A stretch of DNA of 64,000 bases from JADLHS01 sp964561105 (GTDB lineage Bacteria > Verrucomicrobiota > Verrucomicrobiia > Limisphaerales > JADLHS01), in contig CAZLOH010000023.1 in the NCBI GenBank assembly GCA_964561105.1, positions 1 to 64,000 on the forward strand, written 5' to 3'. Under the pieces are notes generated by a model. That model saw only the letters and a list, made by a program, of their open reading frames with translations, did not search any database and had not been told where the DNA came from. Position numbers and translations under genes: made by a program. Positions within the stretch are counted from its first letter, which is position 1, and the number at the start of each line of letters is the position of its first letter. Of the stretch, positions 33,622 to 43,393 are shown one piece after another.

Positions 33622-34848
33622 CTACGCCTCGGCCCCGTCAAGTTCCGGCGCGCCGGGCGGCAGTGCGGCGACTCGTCGAGCATAGATTTCAATCCCGGGA
33701 AGCGCGGTCAAGCCATGGGCGAAAATGCTGACCAACACGGTCATCATCACTGCGTGCTGGATGGTGGACTCCCCCGCGTGCCGGGACTGTTGCTCCAGAT
33801 AAACCAGACCGAGCACGATGGAGGCGAGACCGCGCGGGCCGAACCAGCCCATAAACAGCACCGTCGCACGACAGAGGCGCGTGCCCATGAGCGCAACCGC
33901 CACCGGCAACATCCGCACGACGGTGAGACTGAGGATGGCGTAGAGCGCATGCTGCCAGTGGATTTCCGGCCACGCGCGGACCAGCAACTGGCCGAAGAGA
34001 AAGAAGACGGAAAGGTTGAACAACTGACCCCACTCCTCGGTGAATTCGACGCTGTGGTGGGCGGCACCTTTGAAACCAACCTGCACCGCCAGGCCAGCCA
34101 CAAAGGCCGCGATGAACATGCTGGCGCCGACGGCTTCAGAACCAAGCAGAGAGAGCAAAGGCAACGCCAGAACGCCAAGTTGTTGCCCCGATTGGGTCAT
34201 CCACTTCCGACGCTGCGCCTCCCCAAGCAGCCAGCCGCCAACCAAGCCAAGACTCCCGCCGACGAAGACCCCAAAGCCCAATTGCTCCACGATGAATCGC
34301 GTCAGGCGGGCACGCTCGCCGTCCACCCCACCCGCCAGCGCAATGAAAAACAACAGGAACGGCACGGATAAACCGTCGTTCAATCCGGCTTCCACGTTCA
34401 GCGCCTGGCGGATTTTCATCGGCACCCGCGGACTGCTGACAATGACTTGCCCCAGTCCGGCATCAGTCGGCGCAAGAATGGCGGCGAGGATTCCGGCCTC
34501 CCAAATCGAGAGTTGCCGAAAAACGAGGAGCGCGACAACCGCCCCCAATAAGAGAGTCAACAGCATACCCGTGCTCAAGAGGCGCACCGGCAGCGCACGA
34601 ATATTTTTCAAGATACCCAAGCTCGTGCGACTGGCATCGGCAAAGAGGAGCAGGACCAATCCGATCTCAGCCATAACGAGAAAAATTTCCTGGCCGCCTT
34701 CCTGGAGTTTTCGTTCCGGCCACACGAATGCCGCCGTCATTCCGGCAACGGTGAATAAGATCGGTGGCGTCACAACCGTTCGAGCCAACCTGCCGGAGAT
34801 CAGGCTGTGCAGGAATACCACCGTGATGAAAATGGCGGTGAGGGTCAT
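33622..34848 (-). CDS. cation:proton antiporter (CPA family)
   Basis: 408 residues with about twelve hydrophobic helices. Conserved features include LAAILAPTDAGLGQVIV in the central core and LNVEAGLNDGLSVPFLL (the paired acidic/Asn site ND), as in Na+/H+ or K+/H+ exchangers of the NhaP/KefB type. It has no C-terminal TrkA domain. Located in the inner membrane, it probably exchanges Na+ or K+ for protons. Start codon is the ATG at 34848. Confidence 0.88.
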   Translation of the reverse strand: MTLTAIFITVVFLHSLISGRLARTVVTPPILFTVAGMTAAFVWPERKLQEGGQEIFLVMAEIGLVLLLFADASRTSLGILKNIRALPVRLLSTGMLLTLLLGAVVALLVFRQLSIWEAGILAAILAPTDAGLGQVIVSSPRVPMKIRQALNVEAGLNDGLSVPFLLFFIALAGGVDGERARLTRFIVEQLGFGVFVGGSLGLVGGWLLGEAQRRKWMTQSGQQLGVLALPLLSLLGSEAVGASMFIAAFVAGLAVQVGFKGAAHHSVEFTEEWGQLFNLSVFFLFGQLLVRAWPEIHWQHALYAILSLTVVRMLPVAVALMGTRLCRATVLFMGWFGPRGLASIVLGLVYLEQQSRHAGESTIQHAVMMTVLVSIFAHGLTALPGIEIYARRVAALPPGAPELDGAEA

Positions 34849-35023
34849 GCGTTAAAAATTCCCGGCGACAGCCACCACCCGCGCGAACCGGGCGTCTCCC
34901 AGCTTGAAGTGGCGAGTCGTCACATCCACTCCTTTGTACACCAACCCCGCGGGAAAGCCACGCTCATTCGAGCGACGGACATTGGTTCGGAGCGGCCCGG
35001 GAACGGAGCGATCTCAAGCGGGA

Positions 35024-35527
35024 CTATTTCAAAATTAGTTCCAGATAGACGACGTCGAGCCAACGCCCGAACTTGAAACCGACCTGCTTCAGGCAGCCAA
35101 CTTCCTGAAAGTGAAATTTCCGATGCAGGGCGATGCTGGCGGTTTGTTCCGCGTCCGCGCCCGCGATGATGGCGTGATGACCAAGCTTCCGAGCGCGGCC
35201 AATCAACTCCTGCAGCAGCCGCGCGCCGACGCCGCGCCGGTGATGCTGCGGGTGGAGGTAGATGGAATCCTCCACCGTGCGCCGATATGCCGAGCGCGGG
35301 TGGTAGGGCGAAAGCGACCCCCAACCGATCACCTGGCCATCCGTCTCGGCGACGATCACCGGATGCAACTCGCCGTGCCGCTCGAACCACTGTCGCCGGG
35401 CCTCAATCGCTTCCAGCTCCTCCTGATAGGTGCAGGTGGAATGTCGGACGTAATGGTTGTAAATGTCGTTGATGGCGACAAGATCGGCGGCGATGGCCGG
35501 GCGAATGGAAGTGATGCCGTTCTGCAT
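35024..35527 (-). CDS. GNAT N-acetyltransferase, phosphinothricin acetyltransferase-like
   Basis: 167 residues from the ATG at 35527. The N-terminal helix-strand ITSIRPAIAADLVAINDIYNHYV, the PRSAYRRTVEDSIYLHP strand and the acetyl-CoA binding segment QHHRRGVGARLLQELIGRA (Q/RxxGxG/A) are those of phosphinothricin/methionine sulfoximine acetyltransferases. Substrates in such proteins include methionine sulfoximine or other amino-acid analogues. Confidence 0.88.
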   Translation of the reverse strand: MQNGITSIRPAIAADLVAINDIYNHYVRHSTCTYQEELEAIEARRQWFERHGELHPVIVAETDGQVIGWGSLSPYHPRSAYRRTVEDSIYLHPQHHRRGVGARLLQELIGRARKLGHHAIIAGADAEQTASIALHRKFHFQEVGCLKQVGFKFGRWLDVVYLELILK

Positions 35528-35835
35528 AACGCGACCGGAGCTTAAACATCCACCCGCCTCCAGCAATCCGGCATTTTCCGTTGGCAACACGCCTCCACCC
35601 TCACTCGATGCGACAGGAGAGTAATGAAGCTACGCTACTGTTTTTGCAATCCGTATGTCACCTGCCCACGTTCGTTTGTTCAACCGATTGCAATTGGTCA
35701 CGACCAATTCTTCCGAGTTGCTTGGATGTGACCGGGCGATGTTCCGGCGTGCTTCCGACGTCCCGTCGGAAGTTTCCCGTTCCGTCGGAGCTGAAGGCGG
35801 TCACTAACGACAAGCCGCCGACAGCACGTTACGGC
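35528..35835. other. intergenic region with one strong hairpin
   Basis: No gene seen. A perfect nine-pair hairpin CTTCCGACG/CGTCGGAAG with loop TCC lies at 35752-35772. It is not followed by a real T run on either strand, so I do not call it a terminator. Confidence 0.55.
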
Positions 35836-36747
35836 TCACGGCACCAGGACCTTCAATGCCTTTGGCATCACCACAAACTGCGCGGGTGTGTGGCCGATGA
35901 TCTCGCCATCCGCCTGCACCTCAATCGGTGGATTTGCTTCCACCGCGACCGAGCGGGCGTTGAAGTAACGCAGCTTCGGATGTGAAATGCGACCACCCCG
36001 GCTCATGCGCCAGATCAGCAGCGCCGCTGCGCGTCGGCTGACCGTCTCGGCCAGGTTCACGTCCAGCAGACCATCATCCATCCTGGCGCCGGGCGCCAGC
36101 CGCATGCCGCCGCCCGAAAGCTCGGCGTTGCTCGCGCACAGCAGGAGAAAACGGTTTTCCCAACTCTGTCCGTCACAGGTCACGCGCATTTGCGGCGCGC
36201 GATATTTCAAAATCGCCCGCAACGCGCCAACCGGATAGGCCAGCCGCGGGCCAAACACACGTTTCACGCGCAAGGTTACCTGCTTCAATACTTCACCAAT
36301 GATGCCAACCGAGGCGTACAGCAACGAATAGCGAGTGACAACCGCGTCCCGTTCGCGGCACTGGATGCGGATGACGTCAAGATTCTTTGCGCACGTGCCG
36401 TTCAGGGCAAGTCGAGCCTGTGCGAGGTTGCCGATGCCGCAGAGGGTGGCGGTGTCGTTGCCCGTGCCCACCGGCACGATGCCCAGGCGCGTGTCCGCAG
36501 CGCCAGACAACAGGATGCCGCTGGCCACTTCAAACACCAAGCCATCACCGCCCACCGCCACCACGGCGTCACATGCGGTGGCCAATCCTTGCGCCAGTCG
36601 AACTGCCGCTCCTGGTTGCGAGGTGAACTGAACATTTCCCGGTACGCCGCTCAGAGGGAAGCCCGCTTTGAACTTTTCCCACCGCGCCCGGCCGCGCCCG
36701 GCACCCGCAGCGGGATTGACGATGAATCCGATTCGGTCGCCGGTCAT
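35836..36747 (-). CDS. diacylglycerol/lipid kinase family protein
   Basis: 303 residues from the ATG at 36747. The N-terminal nucleotide-binding domain begins IGFIVNPAAGAGRGRARWEKF and carries AVVAVGGDGLVFEVASG (GGDG motif) and LGIVPVGTGNDTA. The second half has the beta-sandwich substrate domain of YegS/LCB5-type kinases, with GGMRLAPGARMDDGLLDV. It phosphorylates a lipid such as diacylglycerol at the inner face of the membrane; the exact substrate is unknown. Confidence 0.9.
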   Translation of the reverse strand: MTGDRIGFIVNPAAGAGRGRARWEKFKAGFPLSGVPGNVQFTSQPGAAVRLAQGLATACDAVVAVGGDGLVFEVASGILLSGAADTRLGIVPVGTGNDTATLCGIGNLAQARLALNGTCAKNLDVIRIQCRERDAVVTRYSLLYASVGIIGEVLKQVTLRVKRVFGPRLAYPVGALRAILKYRAPQMRVTCDGQSWENRFLLLCASNAELSGGGMRLAPGARMDDGLLDVNLAETVSRRAAALLIWRMSRGGRISHPKLRYFNARSVAVEANPPIEVQADGEIIGHTPAQFVVMPKALKVLVP

Positions 36748-37166
36748 ACGCGCTTGAATCGGCTTCCGCTTGCGGCACATCGCCGCATTAGGTCATCCAT
36801 CAGCTTCGCAATCGCTTGCGACTGACCTCCAGATGGTAGGTGGTTGGAAACGGGATGGAACATTCACAGCGGAGTGTAGAAGCCCGGGCGAAACAGTCAA
36901 CGAAGCGCGCCGTTTCGGGTGCGACATCGCCTGCGCACTCGCTCGGCTTGGGGAAGTTGCAGCCCTCGCCGGCCCGTCATTTGCGATCTATGTCTCCGGA
37001 AGGGGAACTTGCTGTCCACGATGGATTATGTTACGAAAGCAGTATTGCCTGGGGAAAACATCACCGCCGAAGTTTTCGCCAGTTGTTCGAAGATTGGATG
37101 CCGGGTGAAGCCCGGCTGGTTAGCCAGCTTCGAGCGCAGGTTCCGACCGGTTTTGATTACGTGAAC
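36748..37166. other. intergenic region before the cytochrome-type gene
   Basis: 419 bases. The long frame extends upstream here to 36840 but loses protein character; one stretch, MSPEGELAVHDGLCYESS followed by WGKHHRRSFRQLFEDWMPG, could be coding but has no supported start. No repeat or RNA seen. Confidence 0.5.
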
Positions 37167-39737
37167 ATGACAGCCACCAGTAGAAGCTGGATCGGCCTGC
37201 TGACGGCAGGTTGGATGGGAGGAGTCTCGCCGACACTGGCGGCGACGCACGGCCGAGTTGACTTTCATAAAGACATTGAACCCATCATTCAGGAGTACTG
37301 CTATGATTGCCATGGAGACGGGATGGACAAGGGACAGGTGGCCTTCGACACATTCAAATCGGACCCGGCCCGCCGCGCCGACCACGGGTTGTGGTGGAAG
37401 GCGTTGAAGAATTTGCGCGCGGACATGATGCCGCCGCACAAAAAACCCCAGCCGTCTCTCGAACAAAAGGCGTTGATCGCGCAGTGGATCAAATCCTCAG
37501 TCTTTGAGGCTGACCCCAAAAATCCCGATCCCGGGCGGGTCACGTTGCGCCGGCTCAATCGCGTCGAGTATGCCAACACCATCCGCGATCTCGTCGGTGT
37601 GGATTTTGATGCCGTGAACACCTTTCCACCCGACGACACAGGCGAAGGTTTCGACAACATCGCCGACGTGCTCACGCTGTCACCGATGTTGTTGGAGAAA
37701 TACCTCGCGGCCGCGGAAAAGATCATTTCCCAAGCGGTGCCGACCGAGTCGAAGATCATGCCCGAACAGGTTATCGCCCGGAAAAAATTCCGCGGTGACA
37801 ACAGCGACTCCGACAGATCGAACCGGCGGGACGGGTCATTGACGCTATCGTTTTACTCACCCGCCGCCGTCTCGAACGTGTTCCGGGTGGAGCACGCGGG
37901 CCGGTACCAACTCAGCGTTGGGCTGGCCGTGCATGAGAAGTTCGCGGACAATGTAGCCGACTCCAACAAGTGCCGGCTGATTTTCAAGGTGGACGGTCAG
38001 GAGCGGATGCGAAAGGAATTCACCTGGCAAGATCGCAAACCCTATCACTTCAAAATGGAGCAAGATTGGTCGGCCGGAGGGCATGACCTGGCCTTCGAGC
38101 TGACGCCGCTGACGCCGAAGGAAAAACAAACCCGTGCGCTCAAAGTGCAAATCCGTTCGGTAACCGTGCGCGGACCGATGGACCAGCAATACTGGGTGCA
38201 TCCCCGGAACTACACGAAATTTTTCCCGAAAGAACCGCCGGCGGAGGCGAAGGGTCGCCGCGCCTACGCGAACAAATTGCTCACGACATTCGCGGAGAAG
38301 GCGTTTCGTCGTCCAGTGGACGCCAAAACCGCGGATCGCCTGACCACCCTGGCCGAAAGCATCTATACCCAGCCAGGTAAAACCTTCGAAGCCGGTGTGG
38401 AGCAAGGCATGGTGGCGGTGCTGGCTTCGCCCCGGTTTCTGTTCCGCGAGGAAGCCATTGAACCGGGCGGCAGTGACGAACCTTATCCGTTGGTGGACGA
38501 ATACGCCCTGGCCTCGCGACTGTCTTATTTCCTGTGGTCATCCATGCCCGACCAGGAACTATTCCGGTTGGCGCGCGAAGGCAAACTCAGGCAAAACCAA
38601 TCCGCGCAGGTTGCCCGCATGTTGGCGGACCCGCGCTCCGAGGAACTGGTCCGAAACTTCACCGGCCAATGGCTGGAAGCGCGCGACGTCGAATCCCGTC
38701 CCATCGAGGCGCAAGCAGTACTCGCGCTGGAGGAGAAGCCCCACCCCGAAGCGGAACGTCAGCGGCGCCGGTTTCTGGAGTTGGTTAAAAAATCCGATGC
38801 CAGCCTGACGCCCGCCGAGAAGCAGGAACGCGAAGAACTGCGCGCGGCCCGCCGGCAACGACGGCAACAGCCGGCGCGCGCCGAGCTGACGTACGAAGTG
38901 CGGCAGGACATGCGCGAAGAAACCGAGGATTACTTCAATTATGTGTTGCGGGAGGACCGACCGCTGTCCGAACTGCTGGCCAGCGACTACACGTTCCTGA
39001 ACGAACGGCTCGCCAAGTTTTATGACATTCCGGGCGTGACCGGGGACAAAATGCGGCGCGTGACGCTCCCCGCCGGCAGCCCGCGCGGTGGGATTTTGAC
39101 CCAAGGCACGATGCTGATCGTCACGTCGAATCCCACACGCACTTCGCCCGTCAAGCGCGGGGTGTACATCCTCGACAACATCCTGGGGATGCCACCCGCG
39201 CCGCCACCACCCAACCTGCCGCCGCTGGAGGAAGCCGCCAAGGGTTTGACCAATCGTAATCCGTCGTTGCGCGAAACGCTCGCGGCGCATCGCGCGAGTC
39301 CATTGTGCAGTTCGTGTCACAACCGCATGGACCCTTTGGGCCTTGCGCTGGAAAATTTCAACGCGATGGGCATGTGGCGGGACACCGAACACGCGCAGCC
39401 CATAGACGCCTCCGGGCAGTTGATCACCGGCGAATCCTTCACCAACGTGAATGAGTTCAAGCAAATCCTCGTCCAAAATCACGCAAAAGATTTTTACCGC
39501 ACCCTGACCGAAAAGCTGCTAACCTATGCCTTGGGTCGGGGGCTGGATTACCATGACGTGGAGACGGTGGATCAAATTGTCGCCCGCCTCGAAGCGGCCC
39601 AGGGCCGGCCCTCGGCATTGTTGGCGGGGATTATTGAGTCCGCGCCGTTCCAGCGGACCCGGCGGAAGAACGATACGGAGACCAGTCAACCGATGCGCCG
39701 CCCGCAGCAAAGGGCGGAGGCGCGGATCAAGCACTGA
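37167..39737 (+). CDS. DUF1587/1592/1588-type secreted cytochrome-like protein
   Basis: 856 residues from the ATG at 37167, with a signal-like N-terminus. A cytochrome c box EYCYDCH (Cys45, Cys48, His49) opens the chain, then DUF1587 (RLNRVEYANTIRDLVGVDF), DUF1592-type blocks and DUF1588/1585 (GILTQGTMLIVTSNPTRTSP; LCSSCHNRMDPLGLALENF; FYRTLTEKLLTYALGRGLDY). A second CxxCH is in the C-terminal part. This architecture is confined largely to planctomycetes and verrucomicrobia, where it is exported and thought to act in polysaccharide or electron-transfer functions. A Tat-exported DUF1552 partner follows 15 bases later, the standard pair. Confidence 0.9.
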   Translation: MTATSRSWIGLLTAGWMGGVSPTLAATHGRVDFHKDIEPIIQEYCYDCHGDGMDKGQVAFDTFKSDPARRADHGLWWKALKNLRADMMPPHKKPQPSLEQKALIAQWIKSSVFEADPKNPDPGRVTLRRLNRVEYANTIRDLVGVDFDAVNTFPPDDTGEGFDNIADVLTLSPMLLEKYLAAAEKIISQAVPTESKIMPEQVIARKKFRGDNSDSDRSNRRDGSLTLSFYSPAAVSNVFRVEHAGRYQLSVGLAVHEKFADNVADSNKCRLIFKVDGQERMRKEFTWQDRKPYHFKMEQDWSAGGHDLAFELTPLTPKEKQTRALKVQIRSVTVRGPMDQQYWVHPRNYTKFFPKEPPAEAKGRRAYANKLLTTFAEKAFRRPVDAKTADRLTTLAESIYTQPGKTFEAGVEQGMVAVLASPRFLFREEAIEPGGSDEPYPLVDEYALASRLSYFLWSSMPDQELFRLAREGKLRQNQSAQVARMLADPRSEELVRNFTGQWLEARDVESRPIEAQAVLALEEKPHPEAERQRRRFLELVKKSDASLTPAEKQEREELRAARRQRRQQPARAELTYEVRQDMREETEDYFNYVLREDRPLSELLASDYTFLNERLAKFYDIPGVTGDKMRRVTLPAGSPRGGILTQGTMLIVTSNPTRTSPVKRGVYILDNILGMPPAPPPPNLPPLEEAAKGLTNRNPSLRETLAAHRASPLCSSCHNRMDPLGLALENFNAMGMWRDTEHAQPIDASGQLITGESFTNVNEFKQILVQNHAKDFYRTLTEKLLTYALGRGLDYHDVETVDQIVARLEAAQGRPSALLAGIIESAPFQRTRRKNDTETSQPMRRPQQRAEARIKH

Positions 39738-39752
39738 ACTGAAGAACGAGCC

Positions 39753-41138
39753 ATGAAAAAAAATCACCACCAACGCGCAATCGGTTTCACCCGCCGCCAT
39801 TTCCTACGCGGGCTGGGGGCCTGCGTGGCGTTGCCGGCCTTTGAATCGCTGTCTCCGGTTCGATTGCTCGCCGCCGGCGCCAAACCGACTCACTCACTGG
39901 CGACGACGGCCACGGGAGCGCCGTTGCGCACGGCCTTTATTTACTTTCCCAACGGCTCGATTCCGTCCGCTTGGTGGCCGGAGACCGATGGCACGGACTT
40001 CAAACTCAATCGCACGATGCAATCCCTGGCGCCGGTGCGACAACACCTGCAACTGCTGGGTGAGTTGCAACACTTGAACGCCACGGCCGGTCATGACGGC
40101 GGCGGCGATCATGCGCGCGCCAATGGCACGTTCCTGACCGGGGTGCGCATGAGAAAGAGCGCCACGGACATTCATGCCGGGATTTCGATTGACCAGGTCA
40201 TGGCGCGAAAACTCCAGGATACCATGCGCTTTCCCTCCCTGGAATTGACGTGCGATGCCGGGCGCAACACCGGCGCGTGCGATTCCGGATATTCCTGCGC
40301 CTATCAATACAATATCGCCTGGAGTTCACCGACCACGCCCATGACGCCGGAGGCGAATCCGCGCCAGGTCTTCGAGCGACTCTTCGGCGCCGGCTCTCCC
40401 GGCGAACGGGCGGCTGATCTCCAGCGCCGCCGGCAGGAGCAGCGATCCATCCTGGACTTCATCGTCGAAGATGCGCGCGACATGCAGCGCCGGCTCAACG
40501 CGCGAGACAAGGACAAGCTGGACCAATACTTGACCGGCGTTCGCGAATTGGAGCAACGCATCCAGCAGGCCGAACGCATAGGCGAGGTTAAGGATCCCAA
40601 TGTCGCGACTCCCGAAGGCATTCCGCAGAATTATGGCGAGCATATCCAGGTGATGTTTGAAATTCTCACCCTCGCGTTTCAGACCGATTCCACGCGCGTC
40701 GCCACCCTCTTGCTGGCCCATGACGGGAGCAACAAATCCTTCGCCGAGATCGGAGTCCCGGAAGGCCACCACGACTTGTCCCATCATTCCGGCGATGAAG
40801 AGAAGATTCAGAAGTTAATGGAAATTGATCAGTGGTATGTGGCGCAGTTCTCCAAATTCCTGCAAAAGCTGGAGACGCTCAAGGACGTGGACGGCCACTC
40901 CCTGTTGCACAATTCCATGCTGGTTTACGGCGGCGGCAATGCCGATGGCAACCGGCACACGCACTTCAACCTGCCCATCATCCTCGCGGGAAATGGCGGC
41001 GGCACGTTGACTCCCGGACGTTACGTAAAACACGGAGCGGTACCGGCCACGAATCTTTTCCTCAGCATGGCGGACCGGATGGGGCTAACCGGCCTGGAAC
41101 GCTTCGGCGATTCCACCGGACGGCTGGCGAACATTTAG
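39753..41138 (+). CDS. Tat-exported DUF1552 protein
   Basis: 461 residues. Twin-arginine signal FTRRHFLRGLGACVALPAF in the first 30 residues, then a DUF1552 domain (AFIYFPNGSIPSAWWPE; GDHARANGTFLTGVRM; the C-terminal SMLVYGGGNADGNRHTHFNL). The family has a phosphatase/sulfatase-like appearance and unknown activity. It is always next to a DUF1592-type gene, so the two probably form an exported complex. Confidence 0.9.
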   Translation: MKKNHHQRAIGFTRRHFLRGLGACVALPAFESLSPVRLLAAGAKPTHSLATTATGAPLRTAFIYFPNGSIPSAWWPETDGTDFKLNRTMQSLAPVRQHLQLLGELQHLNATAGHDGGGDHARANGTFLTGVRMRKSATDIHAGISIDQVMARKLQDTMRFPSLELTCDAGRNTGACDSGYSCAYQYNIAWSSPTTPMTPEANPRQVFERLFGAGSPGERAADLQRRRQEQRSILDFIVEDARDMQRRLNARDKDKLDQYLTGVRELEQRIQQAERIGEVKDPNVATPEGIPQNYGEHIQVMFEILTLAFQTDSTRVATLLLAHDGSNKSFAEIGVPEGHHDLSHHSGDEEKIQKLMEIDQWYVAQFSKFLQKLETLKDVDGHSLLHNSMLVYGGGNADGNRHTHFNLPIILAGNGGGTLTPGRYVKHGAVPATNLFLSMADRMGLTGLERFGDSTGRLANI

Positions 41139-41157
41139 CCTCGGCTCGCGCTCCGCA

Positions 41158-43332
41158 TCACGGTTGCCAGACGGCACGCCAATACTTTCCGATCGCGACC
41201 GTCGTCACCGGGTTGGTCACCATGAGCGTGCCACCGGTGAGCGTGTTGGTGAGTTGTGACGTCCAATCCAACAGATTCGTGGAGGATTGGATCACGTAGC
41301 GCACTTCCGATTGCCCCTCCAGTTGAAACACAAGCTCTCCGGCCGACGCGGAGCGAATCGGAGTAAGGTGCGGTGGCGCGGGTGCAAGCATGAGGAGCGT
41401 CATCGAAAGCTTGGGGAAGCTGGCCGAAAAGCTTGCGCCTGCCACGTTCACCGTGTTGGTCGTGATGTCCTGCGCGGCAGCAGGTCCGTTGGTGCGTGCC
41501 GCCTCGTCGTTGGGAATTCCGTAGAAGCGAACTGCCGCCGTCGAGGAGGGGACAAATCCAGTAAGATTGATTTGCGCGTTCAGATTCGTGACCAGGGATT
41601 TGTTCAACACCAACAGAGCCAGCGAGCCGTTCGCCCGCCGCGCCGCGTAAGCAGACAGCCAGGTATAATCGCTGGTGGCATTGAGGATTTTCTCCCCGGG
41701 ACGCGCGAACCATTGCATGAGTTTCGCAGCGTAAAAGGTCGGGTGACGCGTGCTGACGCCGTTGACCATGCCGAGATCGCCATAACTGCGCCAACCGTAA
41801 ATGGCCGGGTCGAAGAATCCACCCGTGTCCGTGCCGTTGCGAAAATCCCACCAGATGAATCCCTTGAACTCGGTCTGAAGCAACCGGCCCAGACTGTCGG
41901 CGTAATAAAGTCCGTTGACGAGGCTCGTGGACTGACGGCCCTGGGCGCCAGAATCGGCGTTGTTTTCCGTGACCACCAGTTCGATGCCCGCGCCGCTCGC
42001 GCCGAAGTAATCCGAAATCTGTTGCCGCAAACTGGCGGCATCCCCGGCCCAGTTGTCGGCGGCTTGGAGCAACGTCAGATCGTTGCCCGAGGAGCCGGCC
42101 GGGTTGGCGGAATCGGTGTACTCGGGATAGACATGGTGGATGAGGAAATCCGGTGTCACGCCGAGGTTCTTGAGCGTCGTCAACAGGATCGGCGTCCAGC
42201 CGGCGTGCGTCTGCCCGGTGCGCGGGTTCAGGGCGGGGTGCAGATCATTGAATGAGTTGTGGAAACTGTCTTCACCAGGCACGGCGACGACGCCAATTTT
42301 GATGGTTGGATCGGCGGCCTTCATTTGCACGAGGTAATCCGCCGCGCGCACGGCGTAAGTGTAGGGATCGTGATCGAACGCGTTGGTGTCGGTTTCCCAC
42401 AGGCCGTAACACTCGTTGCCAATCTCCCAATACTTGTAGCCGAGATGATTGGTGAGGTTCGCATGGCGCACCCAGGCCGCCGCTTCGGCCGCGGTGCCGC
42501 TGCCGTAATTGACCACGATGGAAGCCTGCACCCCTGCGTTGGTCGCCACGCGCACCATGTCCGCGAAGGAAGCCTGCCACTGCCAGGTGTTATCGAGCGT
42601 GGTGTTGGCGGCCCAATGATATTGGTCCGACAGCGAGCCGCCCGGCATCCGCACCGTGCGCAGGCCCATTTCCGTGAGCAGCGAACTGGAGGTGGTGTGG
42701 TTCGGCGGATCGAGATTGGCGTCCCACATCGCCAGGTTGACACCGAAGTGCCGCTCATCCGCGACGCCCAGAACTTGTGTGGTTTGGACCGTGACGTTCA
42801 CCACGGCGGGCGCCGGTTTGGCGGTGAATTGAATGTCGTCCAGAAAGAACGTCCCGGTCGTGCCGTCGCTGCGCAACTGGATGCTGAACCGGTTGAGGTT
42901 GGGCCGGCTCGCAACGCCCAGCACATTCAACGGAATGACAAAATGTTGCCAGGTGTTCGCCGGCAGGCTGCCGGGCAAAGTGTAGGTCGTGCCCACCCCG
43001 CCGTTGTATTCGGCATACACCTGCAACCGCTGCCCACCCGCGCTGCCGCCGTGCGCCCAAAAGTCGAGCGCCGCATACGTGGCGGCATCAAAGTCAGCGT
43101 GGTGAAAGGAAGCGGCGTCCCAGGCGGCCGCCGTGACGCTCATCGAGCGGCTGCCCGAGTGCGTGGGCGAAGGATTGTTCAAATCCCGCGTGGCCCAGCT
43201 CCAATCTTGAAATCCGCTCTCCAATTTGTCCGCGTAAACCACCAGCGGCGATTGCGCCGACGTCACTGTCAGGGCCGCCGCGAGCAGGCCAAACCCAAGC
43301 ATGATTCGCGAGGAATGATTCGAGAGCGTCAT
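41158..43332 (-). CDS. secreted GH51/clan GH-A-like glycosidase
   Basis: 724 residues from the ATG at 43332. Signal peptide SSRIMLGFGLLAAALTVTSAQ, then a beta-sandwich carbohydrate-binding-like domain (about 30-190), a (beta/alpha)8-like catalytic domain from about 205 with RTVRMPGGSLSDQYHW, the acid/base region YWEIGNECYGLW (Glu) and the nucleophile region IELVVTENNADSG (Glu), and a C-terminal beta domain ending in a fibronectin-like VIQSSTNLLDWTSQLTN segment typical of verrucomicrobial exported proteins. Most similar in layout to alpha-L-arabinofuranosidases. The preceding response-regulator gene ends 62 bases upstream and could control it. Confidence 0.8.
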   Translation of the reverse strand: MTLSNHSSRIMLGFGLLAAALTVTSAQSPLVVYADKLESGFQDWSWATRDLNNPSPTHSGSRSMSVTAAAWDAASFHHADFDAATYAALDFWAHGGSAGGQRLQVYAEYNGGVGTTYTLPGSLPANTWQHFVIPLNVLGVASRPNLNRFSIQLRSDGTTGTFFLDDIQFTAKPAPAVVNVTVQTTQVLGVADERHFGVNLAMWDANLDPPNHTTSSSLLTEMGLRTVRMPGGSLSDQYHWAANTTLDNTWQWQASFADMVRVATNAGVQASIVVNYGSGTAAEAAAWVRHANLTNHLGYKYWEIGNECYGLWETDTNAFDHDPYTYAVRAADYLVQMKAADPTIKIGVVAVPGEDSFHNSFNDLHPALNPRTGQTHAGWTPILLTTLKNLGVTPDFLIHHVYPEYTDSANPAGSSGNDLTLLQAADNWAGDAASLRQQISDYFGASGAGIELVVTENNADSGAQGRQSTSLVNGLYYADSLGRLLQTEFKGFIWWDFRNGTDTGGFFDPAIYGWRSYGDLGMVNGVSTRHPTFYAAKLMQWFARPGEKILNATSDYTWLSAYAARRANGSLALLVLNKSLVTNLNAQINLTGFVPSSTAAVRFYGIPNDEAARTNGPAAAQDITTNTVNVAGASFSASFPKLSMTLLMLAPAPPHLTPIRSASAGELVFQLEGQSEVRYVIQSSTNLLDWTSQLTNTLTGGTLMVTNPVTTVAIGKYWRAVWQP

Positions 43333-43393
43333 GGTCAAAGCATCAGGCGATTCTGCGGAGAGTGCAATGAGCCAAAGCGATTTCATGGACACT

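Noticed and set aside
36840..37166. Upstream extension of the cytochrome-type gene
   Set aside because: The signal-like start at 37167 fits the family; the upstream frame is not protein-like and has no domain.
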